From Cognatundibacterium squillarum (GTDB lineage Bacteria; Pseudomonadota; Gammaproteobacteria; Burkholderiales; Burkholderiaceae_D), in NCBI RefSeq assembly GCF_014652435.1, contig NZ_BMYU01000006.1, positions 186,001 through 250,000 on the forward strand: 64,000 bases of DNA, written 5' to 3'. The position numbers were made by a program, and so were the translations under genes. Of this stretch, positions 46,426-55,365 are shown piece after piece; within the stretch, counting starts at the first letter, position 1, and every line of letters starts with the position of its first letter. Below the pieces are notes generated by a model. The model was not told where the DNA came from. It saw only the letters and a list, made by a program, of their open reading frames with translations, and searched no databases.

Positions 46426-48867
46426 ATGGAACCAAACCAACCGCAAGGCAGCGATATCCGCGAGCATCCCGTCAGTGTCTGGGTGGCACAGCTCGGGCAG
46501 TTTTTGCAACTGAATGCGGAAGATACAGGCCGACAGACGGTGGCCAGCCATTTGTTGCAACTGATCGTTGCGATGCCGGGTGTACAGGAGGCCAGAATCT
46601 GCTGGCAGGATCTGACCGGTGCGGATGAAGTCGGTTCGGTGAGCGCCGGTGATGGAAGCACGCCGCCGCTGACAGTGCAGTACAAGGGTGATGACGGATT
46701 CAGTTTGCTGCTGCACTTACGCGCCCATCCGCTGATGCATGCAACGCTGGAGGGCTGGCTGCGTGGCATGCTGCCGGTAGCGGCCGGTCTGATGGCAGGT
46801 GCAAAAGCGGATGAAGATATCGCGTTATTCAGCGCAATGACAGCACAGAGCCCCTTTGCAGTGCTGATTCTGAATGCTGCCGGTGAATTGATTTACGCCA
46901 ATCAGGCATACGCGGTCAGCAGTGGTTACTGTCCGGAGGATCAGCGTGGTCAGCAAGTGTTATGGCGTTCCGGCGATGGCTTTGATAACCGCCTGCGCGG
47001 TCAGCTACTGGCTCTGAAGGAGGGCGAATGCTGGGAAGGCGAGATTCTCAGCAAACGCGCTGACGGCAGACATTTCTGGGAGCAGCAAACCGTCAGTGTG
47101 CTGACACACAACGGAACCGTTACCCATCTGGTGGCAATACGCCGGGCGCTGAGTCATGCGCAACGCCAGTTGCGCGAAGTGGAGCAAGCGCTGTTGCTGC
47201 GCGAGCAGGCACTGGTGTCCAGCAGCAATGGCATCATGATTACCCGCAGCGATGCGACCGATCATTCGATTGTGTATGTGAATCCTGCGTTTGAAAAAAT
47301 CACCGGTTACAGCGCGGACGAAGTGATCGGCCGCGAAGGACGTTTTCTGGTTCGTGATGATTTGCAGCAACCCGATCTGGAAGAAATTCGTACCGCACTG
47401 CGCGAAAAGCGGGCAGGAACTGCCTTGTTGCGTAACTACCGTAAAGATGGAACTCAGTTCTGGAATGAGTTACACATCTCGCCGGTAAAAGATGCGCAGG
47501 GCGCTGTCACCACCCATTTCGTCAGCGTGATTAATGATGTCAGTGAGCGGGTGCGCTACCAGAAGGAACTGGAATATCAGGCCACACATGACAGCCTGAC
47601 CGGACTCGCGAACCGCAGTCTGCTGAACGACAGGATTGCGCAGGCAATTGCATGGGCGAAGCGAAGCGGCTTATTTGCCGGTGTACTGTTGCTGGATCTG
47701 GATCACTTTAAACTGATTAACGATGCATCCGGTCACGGTGCCGGTGATGAAATGCTGCGTCAGGTCGCGGCGCGTCTGACCCAGTGCGTGCGTGATACGG
47801 ATACAGTCGCCCGTCTCGGCGGTGATGAATTTGTGGTCGTGCTGACCGATCTGGCAGACACTGCCGATATTGATGTAGTCGCAGAAAAAATTCTGCAGAC
47901 ACTGGCACGCCCGATTCTGATTCAGGATCAGGAAATTTTTGTGACAGCCAGCATCGGTACGTCGGTATATCCGCGAGACGGTGACCATGGTGAAATTTTG
48001 TTGCGCTACGCCGATATTGCGATGTACCGCGTTAAGGAACACGGCCGTAACAGCGTGCGCCAGTTCATTCCCGAAATGGGGCAGAACGCGATCAGCCGGC
48101 TGAACATGGAAGCGGCCATGCGGCGCGGTCTGGAGCAGAATGAATTTCTGCTGCACTTTCAGCCCAAGATTGATTTGCTGACGCGAAAAGTCGTAGGCGC
48201 AGAAGCACTGATACGCTGGCAGCATCCGCAGATCGGCCTGATTCATCCCGTGGAATTTATCGGCATAGCCGAAGAAAGCGGGCTGATCATTCAGCTCGGA
48301 GAATGGGTGCTGCGCCATGCCTGCGAACAACAAGTGCGCTGGCGTGAAGCCGGCATGCCTGAGCTGCAAATGGCGGTGAATATGTCCTCCCGCCAGTTCC
48401 GGCAGGATGATCTGGCCAGCCGTGTCGCTCAGATCATTGCCGATACCGGCATCCGGCCAGCGCGTCTGACACTGGAACTGACAGAAAGCATGGTGATGCA
48501 GGATTTAAACAGTACACTGGCGACCCTGCGTTCTCTGAAGAATCTGGGGGTATCGATTTCGCTGGATGATTTCGGTACCGGATATTCCAGCCTGTCTTAT
48601 CTGCGCCGTTTCCCCATCGATGAATTGAAAATCGATAAGTCATTCATCAACGACATTCATACCAATCCGGATGATGCGGCGATTGCCAGTGCAGTGATTG
48701 CAATGAGCCTGAGTCTGGGGCTGGATGTCGTCGCTGAGGGTATCGAAAATGCAGAGCAGGCCGCACAATTGCGCGAAATGAAATGTCATCAGGGCCAGGG
48801 CTATTATTTTTCACGCCCGGTCGAAGCTGAGCAGTTTGCTGCTTACATCAGACGACAGGAGGACTGA
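46426..48867 (+). CDS. PAS-PAS-GGDEF-EAL cyclic-di-GMP enzyme
   Basis: An 813-residue cytosolic signalling protein. A roughly 130-residue N-terminal GAF-like region is followed by PAS 1 (about 140-245, PFAVLILNAAGELIYANQAY) and PAS 2 (about 260-385, YVNPAFEKITGYSADEVIGR). Then come a diguanylate cyclase domain with ARLGGDEFVVVL (signature intact) and, five residues before it, an RDTD inhibitory site, and an EAL phosphodiesterase domain with GAEALIRWQHP and DDFGTGYSSLSYLRR. Both catalytic motifs look active. It begins a five-gene rightward run with a DEDDy exonuclease and the S9 peptidase. Confidence 0.95.
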   Translation: MEPNQPQGSDIREHPVSVWVAQLGQFLQLNAEDTGRQTVASHLLQLIVAMPGVQEARICWQDLTGADEVGSVSAGDGSTPPLTVQYKGDDGFSLLLHLRAHPLMHATLEGWLRGMLPVAAGLMAGAKADEDIALFSAMTAQSPFAVLILNAAGELIYANQAYAVSSGYCPEDQRGQQVLWRSGDGFDNRLRGQLLALKEGECWEGEILSKRADGRHFWEQQTVSVLTHNGTVTHLVAIRRALSHAQRQLREVEQALLLREQALVSSSNGIMITRSDATDHSIVYVNPAFEKITGYSADEVIGREGRFLVRDDLQQPDLEEIRTALREKRAGTALLRNYRKDGTQFWNELHISPVKDAQGAVTTHFVSVINDVSERVRYQKELEYQATHDSLTGLANRSLLNDRIAQAIAWAKRSGLFAGVLLLDLDHFKLINDASGHGAGDEMLRQVAARLTQCVRDTDTVARLGGDEFVVVLTDLADTADIDVVAEKILQTLARPILIQDQEIFVTASIGTSVYPRDGDHGEILLRYADIAMYRVKEHGRNSVRQFIPEMGQNAISRLNMEAAMRRGLEQNEFLLHFQPKIDLLTRKVVGAEALIRWQHPQIGLIHPVEFIGIAEESGLIIQLGEWVLRHACEQQVRWREAGMPELQMAVNMSSRQFRQDDLASRVAQIIADTGIRPARLTLELTESMVMQDLNSTLATLRSLKNLGVSISLDDFGTGYSSLSYLRRFPIDELKIDKSFINDIHTNPDDAAIASAVIAMSLSLGLDVVAEGIENAEQAAQLREMKCHQGQGYYFSRPVEAEQFAAYIRRQED

Positions 48868-48870
48868 TCC

Positions 48871-49098
48871 ATGCAGGCACTGGAATGGCAGAAAATCAGC
48901 GAGGAAGCACTGGCACGCTTACTCAGCGATGCAGAGCTGAAAAGTTCAGCGGCGGTAGGTAACGGTACGCTGTACCAGTTACTGCTGGAAGGTCAGGAAC
49001 AGATTGTGATCAGTCTGCCTGCTGGTGAAGTCGTGCTGATAAAAGGCGCAGGCACTAATACAAAAGGAAGAAGGAAAGTGGATATTCATGAAGGGTGA
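48871..49098 (+). CDS. Small protein of unknown function
   Basis: A 75-residue soluble protein with no known motif; it has an acidic N-terminal helix (WQKISEEALARLLSDAELKS) and a basic tail ending GRRKVDIHEG. It starts 3 bases after the GGDEF-EAL stop, with AGGAGG just upstream, and its end overlaps the exonuclease start by 11 bases. That tight packing supports it as real. Confidence 0.7.
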   Translation: MQALEWQKISEEALARLLSDAELKSSAAVGNGTLYQLLLEGQEQIVISLPAGEVVLIKGAGTNTKGRRKVDIHEG

Positions 49099-49750
49099 GC
49101 GTCAGCAGGCAGTAGTGCGGGACGGCAGCAGAACGGACAACAATGAAACAGGGGCTGCACAACCGGCACCGGCACTGCCGCTATTTGCCGGATTGTCAGC
49201 CGCGCACATACATATCGTCACCAGCGCGGTGCAGGCAGAACAGGCGGTGCAGGATTTATTACGACAGCAGGTGATAGGTTTTGATACCGAAACCCGGCCG
49301 GTTTTTCAGCGCGGTGTACAACATACCGGGCCGCACCTGATTCAGCTGGCGACACAGACCGATGCTTACCTGATTCCGGTACGTGACCAGAATGACAGCG
49401 CGGTGAGTGCGATGCTGAGTAGTGTGCTGGAACATCCGGACATCATCAAAGCCGGTTTTGGTTTATCTGATGACTTGCGTTCAGTAAAACGCAAACTGGG
49501 CATCAGCGTGCAGAATGCCGTGGATCTGGCGCGTTTGCTGCGCGAGCGTAAGCAATCAGAAGTCGGAGCGAAAAAAGCCAGTGCAGTCTATCTGGGAGTG
49601 GACCTGCCGAAATCCAAACGGATTTCCACTTCGGACTGGTCGCAGTTTCCGCTGAGTGAAAAACAAATACAGTATGCCGTGAATGATGCGCTGAGCGCAT
49701 TACGCATTTATGAATGCTGGAAGCGTGACGGCCGTAAGCCGATACGCTGA
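49088..49750 (+). CDS. RNase D-like 3'-5' exonuclease
   Basis: A 220-residue DEDDy exonuclease. Exo I is VIGFDTETRP (D and E, near 59-61), Exo II lies in AGFGLSDDLRSVKRKLG, and Exo III is YAVNDALSALRIYE with the catalytic tyrosine four residues before the aspartate. There is no HRDC domain, so it is shorter than RNase D and may act on small RNA or DNA substrates. About 40 N-terminal residues before the domain are low in structure. Confidence 0.9.
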   Translation: MKGERQQAVVRDGSRTDNNETGAAQPAPALPLFAGLSAAHIHIVTSAVQAEQAVQDLLRQQVIGFDTETRPVFQRGVQHTGPHLIQLATQTDAYLIPVRDQNDSAVSAMLSSVLEHPDIIKAGFGLSDDLRSVKRKLGISVQNAVDLARLLRERKQSEVGAKKASAVYLGVDLPKSKRISTSDWSQFPLSEKQIQYAVNDALSALRIYECWKRDGRKPIR

Positions 49751-49800
49751 ACTCTGAACGGCATTTTTTGTCTAATCCATCTGTTTTGAAAAAAATAAAC

Positions 49801-50562
49801 ATGAAACAACGCTGGAAAATTGCAGGCTTTGCAATCTTGTCCTTGTGCTGCAGCTATGCGGCAGCAGACAGCCTGACGGATCTGAAATCGGCGCTCGGGC
49901 GTTATCCCGGCACCACGATGCTGAAAGCAACTGTGGAAGCAAAAGTGCTGAACCGTAACGGTGAAGGGAAAGATCAGGAAGAAATCAATGGCAGCGCCAG
50001 TCTGACGGTGGAAGACGGCCCGCGCGGTTTGCAAATGCATTTCGGTCGTGAGACCTTGCAGCGCGTGGAGCAGGAAGAGCGGGCCAAAGAAAAAGACAGT
50101 AAAGCGCGTTCGCCGGTCAGCGTGGCGATGCGTGAACTGGGTATATCGGATTTGCGCACCATGACATCCTCTGCGCCGCAACTCAGCCGCAGACTGGAAA
50201 AAGCCGTGCTGCGCAGTGAGCGTCAGGATGTGCTGAACGGTAAGAACGTCAGGGTGCTGAACTTTGAAATTCCGATAGATAAGCTCAGTGAAAAAGATAA
50301 AAAGTATATTAAGAAGTATGACGGCACGCTGGAAGTCTGGATTGATAGCGACGGTACGCCTTTGCAAATGAAAGCAACCGAGGTGATGTCCGGTCGCGCG
50401 TTTGTTGTGATCAGCTTTGAAGCCAGAGATGAAGAACAACTGACCTTTGGTGTCGCCGGAGACCGTCTGGTCGTGCTGAAAAAAGAGCGCCGCGTCAGCA
50501 GCTCCGGTGCCGGTGAGCGCGCTGATAGTCGCGTGAATAAATCTTTACAAATTTTGTCCTGA
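49801..50562 (+). CDS. Secreted protein of unknown function
   Basis: A 253-residue exported protein: a signal peptide (MKQRWKIAGFAILSLCCSYA, cut near AAADS) and then a mixed alpha/beta domain with RGLQMHFGRETLQR and DGTLEVWIDSDGTPLQMKAT. It resembles no family I can name; the pattern of long beta strands with basic loops may suit a LolA- or lipocalin-like fold, but that is a guess. It lies between the exonuclease and the S9 peptidase and starts at the ATG rather than an upstream TTG. Confidence 0.8.
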   Translation: MKQRWKIAGFAILSLCCSYAAADSLTDLKSALGRYPGTTMLKATVEAKVLNRNGEGKDQEEINGSASLTVEDGPRGLQMHFGRETLQRVEQEERAKEKDSKARSPVSVAMRELGISDLRTMTSSAPQLSRRLEKAVLRSERQDVLNGKNVRVLNFEIPIDKLSEKDKKYIKKYDGTLEVWIDSDGTPLQMKATEVMSGRAFVVISFEARDEEQLTFGVAGDRLVVLKKERRVSSSGAGERADSRVNKSLQILS

Positions 50563-50617
50563 GTTTTCAGGGGGAGCCGCAGTCTGACCGACTGCTTTTT
50601 TGGGGAAATTAGGTCTT

Positions 50618-53600
50618 ATGAATACCACTACATCCTTATCCGGATGGCGTTCTGCCTGTGCTGCAGCGCTGCTGATCGGCCTGCTGGCCGGTAACTGGAC
50701 ACCGGAGGCACATGCGCGCAGTCTGGCTGCTGAAGCCAGCATCGCAGCACCTGTGCCTTCGACAGCAAAAAAAGTGATCACCCATGATGTGTATGCAAAC
50801 TGGCGCTCGGTGCAGGGCACTGTGGTGTCGCGTGATGGTCAGTGGGCTGCATGGGCGCAGTCTTCGCCGGACGCGGATGGTGAACTGGTGGTGCGTAACC
50901 TGAACGATCAGCGCGAAATCCGTGTGCCGCGTGGTGAAAAACCGGTATTCAGTCAGGATGGTAAATTCGTGGCATTCAGCGTGCGTCCGCTGAAAGCTGA
51001 TCTGGACAAAGCACGTAAAGAAAAGAAAAAACCGGAAGACAGCCCGAAAGCCGGAGCCGGTCTGCTGAATCTGGCAAGCGGTAAAACCGAATTACTGGAA
51101 CGCGTCAAACAATTTGCATGGCCTCAGGAAGGTCCGGCCATACTGGCAGTGCTGATGGAAGCAGCGGAAGCGAAGAAAGAAGAAAAAAAACCGGAAGCAG
51201 CCAAAGATGAGGACGACGATCAGGCGCGTCCCGCAGCAGCGGCCGCAGCCGGTGCACGTAAAAAAGATGCCGGTAATGAATTCATTCTGTGGCATGCCGC
51301 CGATGGCAAGCGCGAAAAATATCAGGATGTAACGGATTTCGCGTGGGCGAAAAACGGTGGATTGCTGGCGCTGAATATCAAAACAACGCCGAAAGAAGCA
51401 CCGAAAGAAGCACCGAAAGAAGCACCGAAAGAAGCCGCGAAAGAAGCGAAGAAAGACGAAAAAAATACCAAAGCGGAAGCGACTGCCGATGCTAAACCGG
51501 CCGCAGAAAGTGCACCGGCAAAAGCAGCAGAAGTCAGCCGTGACGGTGTCTGGATCATCGTGCCGGGCAGTGCAGCTGTGCAGGTATTCAAAGGCGCTGG
51601 CGTAACCAAGCATCTGGTCGCTGACGAAAAAGGAACGCAGATTGCCTTCCTCAGCAGCCGCGAAGATTTCCAGCGCAAACAGGCGGAAAAAGCAGCGAAG
51701 AAAGCAGAAAAATCTGAAAAATCCGATAAGCCTGCAGATGCTGCAGCGGAAAAAGAAGACCCTGCCGTATTTGATTTGTATCACTGGCAGCGCGACAGCA
51801 AAACCGATGCAGTGATTGCCGTGAATGCCGCAACTGCCGGTATGCCAGCAGGCTGGGGCGTCAGCGAATTTGCTGAGCCTGGTTTCAGTGAAGACGGTGC
51901 CCGTCTGTTCTTCGGTACCGCTGCGTTACCGAAAGCAGAACCGAAAGATGCGCCGGAGCCGGTGAAAGTGGACCTTTGGCACTGGAAAGACCCGGAGCTG
52001 CAATCAGTACAGAAAATCCGTGCTGATAAAGATAAACAAAAAAATTACCGCGCTGTTTTCCATCTGGCAGACAAACGTTTTGTGCAGTTAGGCACTGCAG
52101 AAATTCCGTCGGTGCTGGTGAATGAAAACGCCGGTTATGCACTGGGTGTCAGCGATGTGCCATACAAGCAACTGTTGTCTTGGGATGGTTCTTATCGTGA
52201 TTATTATGCGATTGATCTGAAAACCGGTCAGTCGAAAAAGCTGGCGGAAAAACAGCGCGCTTTCCCTAGCTTATCGCCATCCGGCCAGTACGTTCTTGGA
52301 TTTGATGTGAATACCTATCAGTGGAATGCATGGCGTACCAGCGATGGTCAGCGTATAGACCTGACCAGCAAAACCCGCGCCCGTTTCCATGATCATGAAC
52401 ACGATACGCCGGAACCGCGTTCTGCTTACGGCTATGCAGGCTGGACAGCGAACGACCGCAGCGTCGTTTTGTATGACCGTTACGACCTGTGGGAAATCGA
52501 ACCGCAAACCGGCAAAGCAGTGAATCTGACCGCCGGTGCAGGTCAGAAGGCGCAAACCCGCCTGCGTTATGTGAATCTGGAAAATAACCGTAACGAGCCG
52601 ATGGATGATGGCCCGGTAGTCGACAGCAAAGCGCTGCCGGCGATGCCGTGGATGTTGTCTGCGCTGGCAGATAAAGATTTATCCACCGGTTTGTACCAGT
52701 TGACCGCAGCCGGAAAAGAGCCGCGTAAGCTGGTGCAGGACGCGCACTTGTACAGCAGCCTGATTAAAGCGAAAAATGCAGACCGTGTTTTATTCGCACG
52801 TCAGTCGTTCACAGAATTCCCGAATCTGTGGAGTACCGATCTGAATCTGAATACACCGAAACAGATTTCTGATGTGAATCCGCAGCAGAAAGAATACAAC
52901 TGGGGTACGCAGGAACTGATCGAATACACCACAACCGATGGTCGCAAACTGCGTGCGTTGCTGGCGAAACCGGAGAATTTTGATCCGGCGAAGAAGTACC
53001 CGATGATGGTCTACATCTATGAAAAGATGACGGACAATCTGCATCTGCATGTACCGCCCGGCCCGAGCCAGAACATCAACGTCACCCGTTACCTGAGCAA
53101 TGGCTATGTGGTGCTGCGTCCTGATATTACTTACACCACCGGCCATCCGGGGCAGAGTGCGCTGAAGGCCGTGACTGGCGCGGTGAATAAAGTCGTGGGC
53201 ATGGGCTTTGTCGATGCGAAGCGTATCGGTATTCAGGGTCACAGCTGGGGCGCGTATCAGATCAATTACCTGATCACGCAAACCAATATGTTCCGCGCAG
53301 CGGAAGCCGGTGCATCGATGGCAAACATGACCAGTGGTTACGGTGGTATCCGCTGGGGTGCCGGTGTCAGCCGTGCCTTCCAGTATGAAACCGGCCAGAG
53401 CCGTATGGGTGGCACACCATGGAATAAGACGAAAGAATATATTGAGAATTCGCCGCTGTTCCATATCGACAAAGTGCAGACGCCGTGGCTGACCAAGCAC
53501 AATGATGAAGACGATGCAGTGCCGTGGTATCAGGCGATTGAATTCTTCACTGCCTTGCGCCGTCTGAACAAAGAAGCTTACTGGTTCAACTACAACGGTG

Positions 53601-53857
53601 AAAAACACGGCTTGCGTGACCGTGAAAACGTCAAGCATTACACCGTGCACATGGCAGAGTTCTTCGATCACTTCCTGCTCGGCAAACCGCGTCCGGAGTG
53701 GATGGAGAAACCGACTCCGTATCTGGAACGCGGCAAGCGTGATGTGACACCGCTTTTTAAACCGGCGCTGAAAAAAGCCAGTGATCCGACGGTGGAAAAA
53801 GCAGCGACAACATCTGCAGAAAAAACACCAGCAGCAACACAAAAAGCGGCAGAATAA
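50618..53857 (+). CDS. Large secreted prolyl-oligopeptidase-type (S9) peptidase
   Basis: A 1079-residue exported serine peptidase. It has a signal peptide (residues about 1-34, ending near AHARS), a long beta-propeller (about 50-750) and a C-terminal alpha/beta hydrolase with the nucleophile in GHSWGAYQINYLI (near 890), aspartate in HNDEDDAVPW and histidine in NGEKHGLRD. The propeller carries an unusual lysine/glutamate/alanine-rich insert with five tandem KEAP-type 12-bp repeats (51389-51448). It is longer than usual for the family. Substrate peptides are unknown. Confidence 0.9.
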   Translation: MNTTTSLSGWRSACAAALLIGLLAGNWTPEAHARSLAAEASIAAPVPSTAKKVITHDVYANWRSVQGTVVSRDGQWAAWAQSSPDADGELVVRNLNDQREIRVPRGEKPVFSQDGKFVAFSVRPLKADLDKARKEKKKPEDSPKAGAGLLNLASGKTELLERVKQFAWPQEGPAILAVLMEAAEAKKEEKKPEAAKDEDDDQARPAAAAAAGARKKDAGNEFILWHAADGKREKYQDVTDFAWAKNGGLLALNIKTTPKEAPKEAPKEAPKEAAKEAKKDEKNTKAEATADAKPAAESAPAKAAEVSRDGVWIIVPGSAAVQVFKGAGVTKHLVADEKGTQIAFLSSREDFQRKQAEKAAKKAEKSEKSDKPADAAAEKEDPAVFDLYHWQRDSKTDAVIAVNAATAGMPAGWGVSEFAEPGFSEDGARLFFGTAALPKAEPKDAPEPVKVDLWHWKDPELQSVQKIRADKDKQKNYRAVFHLADKRFVQLGTAEIPSVLVNENAGYALGVSDVPYKQLLSWDGSYRDYYAIDLKTGQSKKLAEKQRAFPSLSPSGQYVLGFDVNTYQWNAWRTSDGQRIDLTSKTRARFHDHEHDTPEPRSAYGYAGWTANDRSVVLYDRYDLWEIEPQTGKAVNLTAGAGQKAQTRLRYVNLENNRNEPMDDGPVVDSKALPAMPWMLSALADKDLSTGLYQLTAAGKEPRKLVQDAHLYSSLIKAKNADRVLFARQSFTEFPNLWSTDLNLNTPKQISDVNPQQKEYNWGTQELIEYTTTDGRKLRALLAKPENFDPAKKYPMMVYIYEKMTDNLHLHVPPGPSQNINVTRYLSNGYVVLRPDITYTTGHPGQSALKAVTGAVNKVVGMGFVDAKRIGIQGHSWGAYQINYLITQTNMFRAAEAGASMANMTSGYGGIRWGAGVSRAFQYETGQSRMGGTPWNKTKEYIENSPLFHIDKVQTPWLTKHNDEDDAVPWYQAIEFFTALRRLNKEAYWFNYNGEKHGLRDRENVKHYTVHMAEFFDHFLLGKPRPEWMEKPTPYLERGKRDVTPLFKPALKKASDPTVEKAATTSAEKTPAATQKAAE
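51389..51448 (+). repeat. In-frame 12-bp tandem repeats in the S9 peptidase gene
   Basis: Three identical copies of CCGAAAGAAGCA are followed by two near copies, giving the repeated tetrapeptide P-K-E-A. The unit length is a multiple of three, so changes in copy number would keep the frame. Confidence 0.85.
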
Positions 53858-53880
53858 AGCAGCACGCCGCAGGTAATACC

Positions 53881-53910
53881 AATCGCCAGCCTGTGCTGGC
53901 GATTTTTTTT
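53881..53910 (+). terminator. Intrinsic terminator of the S9 peptidase gene
   Basis: AATCGCCAGC and GCTGGCGATT arms with loop CTGT are followed by a T-run, 23 bases after the stop. The next gene's ribosome site follows immediately. Confidence 0.9.
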
Positions 53911-53920
53911 GAGGAAAAAC

Positions 53921-54529
53921 ATGAGCAATCAGATCAGCGCACAGGAACAGCAGATGCTGCAGCAAGGCATACAAGCCGTTGCAGCGCATTTGCAGCAAAA
54001 GATCGCCGCCGGTGCAGACAGCGTCAGCGTAATCCGCTTTGTACACCGTCAGCTGGATCAGATTGCCGATGCGCCGGGGCCGCAGGGCATGACGCTGGCC
54101 TGCGCTGCCGGTTGCGATCACTGCTGTCGCCAGTTAAAGCAAATTGAAATCAGTGAAGCCGAGGCGGATCTGATGCTCAGCGTTTTCACCGACGCTGCGC
54201 AACAACAAGCATTACTGCAACGCTTGCAGCAAAGTGAAGCCACTGCAGCGCATCAGCCTTGCGTGATGCTGGAGCAGGGACGATGTTCCGTGTATGCAGT
54301 GCGCCCCGGTGTCTGCCGTAAAGCGCATTCGTATGATGCGGCGGCTTGTGCCGCGCTGAGTGAAGATGTACCGCAGAATCTGGAGCGGGTGCTGCGTTCA
54401 GAAGCGATGCTGTTGGGCTTGCGTGCGGTGCTGACACCGGCGCAAAGCCGCGTCGCACCGGTGAATCAGGCCTTGCTGGCAGCGGCTGCCAGAGCAGGCT
54501 GGTTCAGCGCTGATGCCAGCCAGTCCTGA
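53921..54529 (+). CDS. YkgJ-family cysteine-cluster protein
   Basis: A 202-residue protein with a predicted metal-binding cysteine cluster: CAAGCDHCC near residue 60, then CVMLEQGRCSVYAVRPGVC near 115, followed by a final cysteine. This is the UPF0153/YkgJ zinc- or iron-binding pattern, whose function is unknown. A GAGG ribosome site supports the start MSNQISAQ. Its last 64 bases overlap the end of the oppositely oriented GNAT gene. Confidence 0.88.
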   Translation: MSNQISAQEQQMLQQGIQAVAAHLQQKIAAGADSVSVIRFVHRQLDQIADAPGPQGMTLACAAGCDHCCRQLKQIEISEAEADLMLSVFTDAAQQQALLQRLQQSEATAAHQPCVMLEQGRCSVYAVRPGVCRKAHSYDAAACAALSEDVPQNLERVLRSEAMLLGLRAVLTPAQSRVAPVNQALLAAAARAGWFSADASQS

Positions 54530-55029
54530 CGGTGGATCACATAGGTATCCACATCCGTCTCATACCAGCGTTCCAGTCCGCGATACTGCATGCCGAGTTT
54601 TTTCATTACATGCGATGAAGCATGATTAGCGGGATCGCAAATCGCCATCAGCAATTCCCCCTGCAGGGTATGAAACGCAAAGTTCGCCATGCAGACCGCC
54701 GCCTCAGTCGCCAGTCCCTTGCCCCACTGATCTTTGCGCAAACGCCAGCCGATTTCCAGCGGCTGCGCCGGATCACGGTTTAAATGCTGTATGCAACCGG
54801 CACCAGCCAGCTGGCCGCTGTCTTTGTCTATCCACGCCCACCACGAATATCCGAGCCGCTGCCAGGCAGCCCCAATGCGTTCGATACCGGCCAGCGTATC
54901 CGCTTCGGTATCCGGTTTTCCGGTGATGTAACGCATCACCTCCGCATCACTGTTCATCGCGCGCAATCCCTCAAAATGCGCCATGCTGATGGGTTCCAGA
55001 CGCAGTCTGGCCGTGTGCAGTATCGTCAT
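54466..55029 (-). CDS. GNAT-family N-acetyltransferase
   Basis: A 187-residue RimJ/RimL-like acetyltransferase. LHTARLRLEPISMAHFEGLR opens the domain and the acetyl-CoA loop is RKDQWGKGLATEAAVCMANF (near 95), followed by the strand with NHASSHVMKKLGMQYRG. Targets are unknown: protein N-terminus or small molecule. The start MTILHTARLRL gives the usual length; a nine-codon upstream extension is possible. The 3' ends of this gene and ykgJ overlap by 64 bases in convergent orientation. Confidence 0.9.
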   Translation of the reverse strand: MTILHTARLRLEPISMAHFEGLRAMNSDAEVMRYITGKPDTEADTLAGIERIGAAWQRLGYSWWAWIDKDSGQLAGAGCIQHLNRDPAQPLEIGWRLRKDQWGKGLATEAAVCMANFAFHTLQGELLMAICDPANHASSHVMKKLGMQYRGLERWYETDVDTYVIHRQDWLASALNQPALAAAASKA

Positions 55030-55135
55030 ATTCCGGCTCCTGAAATGGATAAACACAGACGAGGCAGCGTAATCAGAAGATGCTGAAAAGTAAAGATGTT
55101 CGCGGATGAGTGCTCAGAAACGGCTCAGAGGCACT

Positions 55136-55230
55136 GAAAATGCCTCAAATGCGGAGTTCAGCACAGCGATCCGGCGGTCGTCGGCAGAAAGTCTGGTCGT
55201 CCGGAAATGGCAGATGCGGATATTGGCACA
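55136..55230 (+). repeat. Interspersed repeat, copy F
   Basis: A near-perfect copy: AAAATGCCTCAAATGCGGAG, TTCAGCACAGCGATCCGGCG, GTCGTCGGCAGAAAGTCTGG, TCGTCCGGAAATGGCAGATG. It lies between the GNAT start and the leucine-dehydrogenase terminator, the only clear copy between two genes in the same direction. Confidence 0.85.
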
Positions 55231-55274
55231 GAGAAGATAATTTCGGTGTGTCTTGCGCACTCGGCACACCAGAC

Positions 55275-55313
55275 AAAAATGCCGTTCCACCAGCAGGCGG
55301 AACGGCATTTTTT
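55275..55313 (-). terminator. Intrinsic terminator of the leucine-type dehydrogenase
   Basis: AAATGCCGTTCC and GGAACGGCATTT arms with a 10-base loop and A/T runs on both sides, about 50 bases after the stop. Confidence 0.9.
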
Positions 55314-55365
55314 GTACTGTTTGCAGCGCTGATCCGGCAGAGCCGGATCAGCAAACTGGCAGGAA

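Noticed and set aside
55114-55308. Leftward frames at 55.1-55.4 kb and 63.5-63.9 kb that encode the same peptide stretch (SADDRRIAV- or PTTAGSLC-like)
   Set aside because: The shared peptide is just the translation of the interspersed repeat in its various frames; the flanks differ and there is no ribosome site. It is a repeat artefact, not a protein family.
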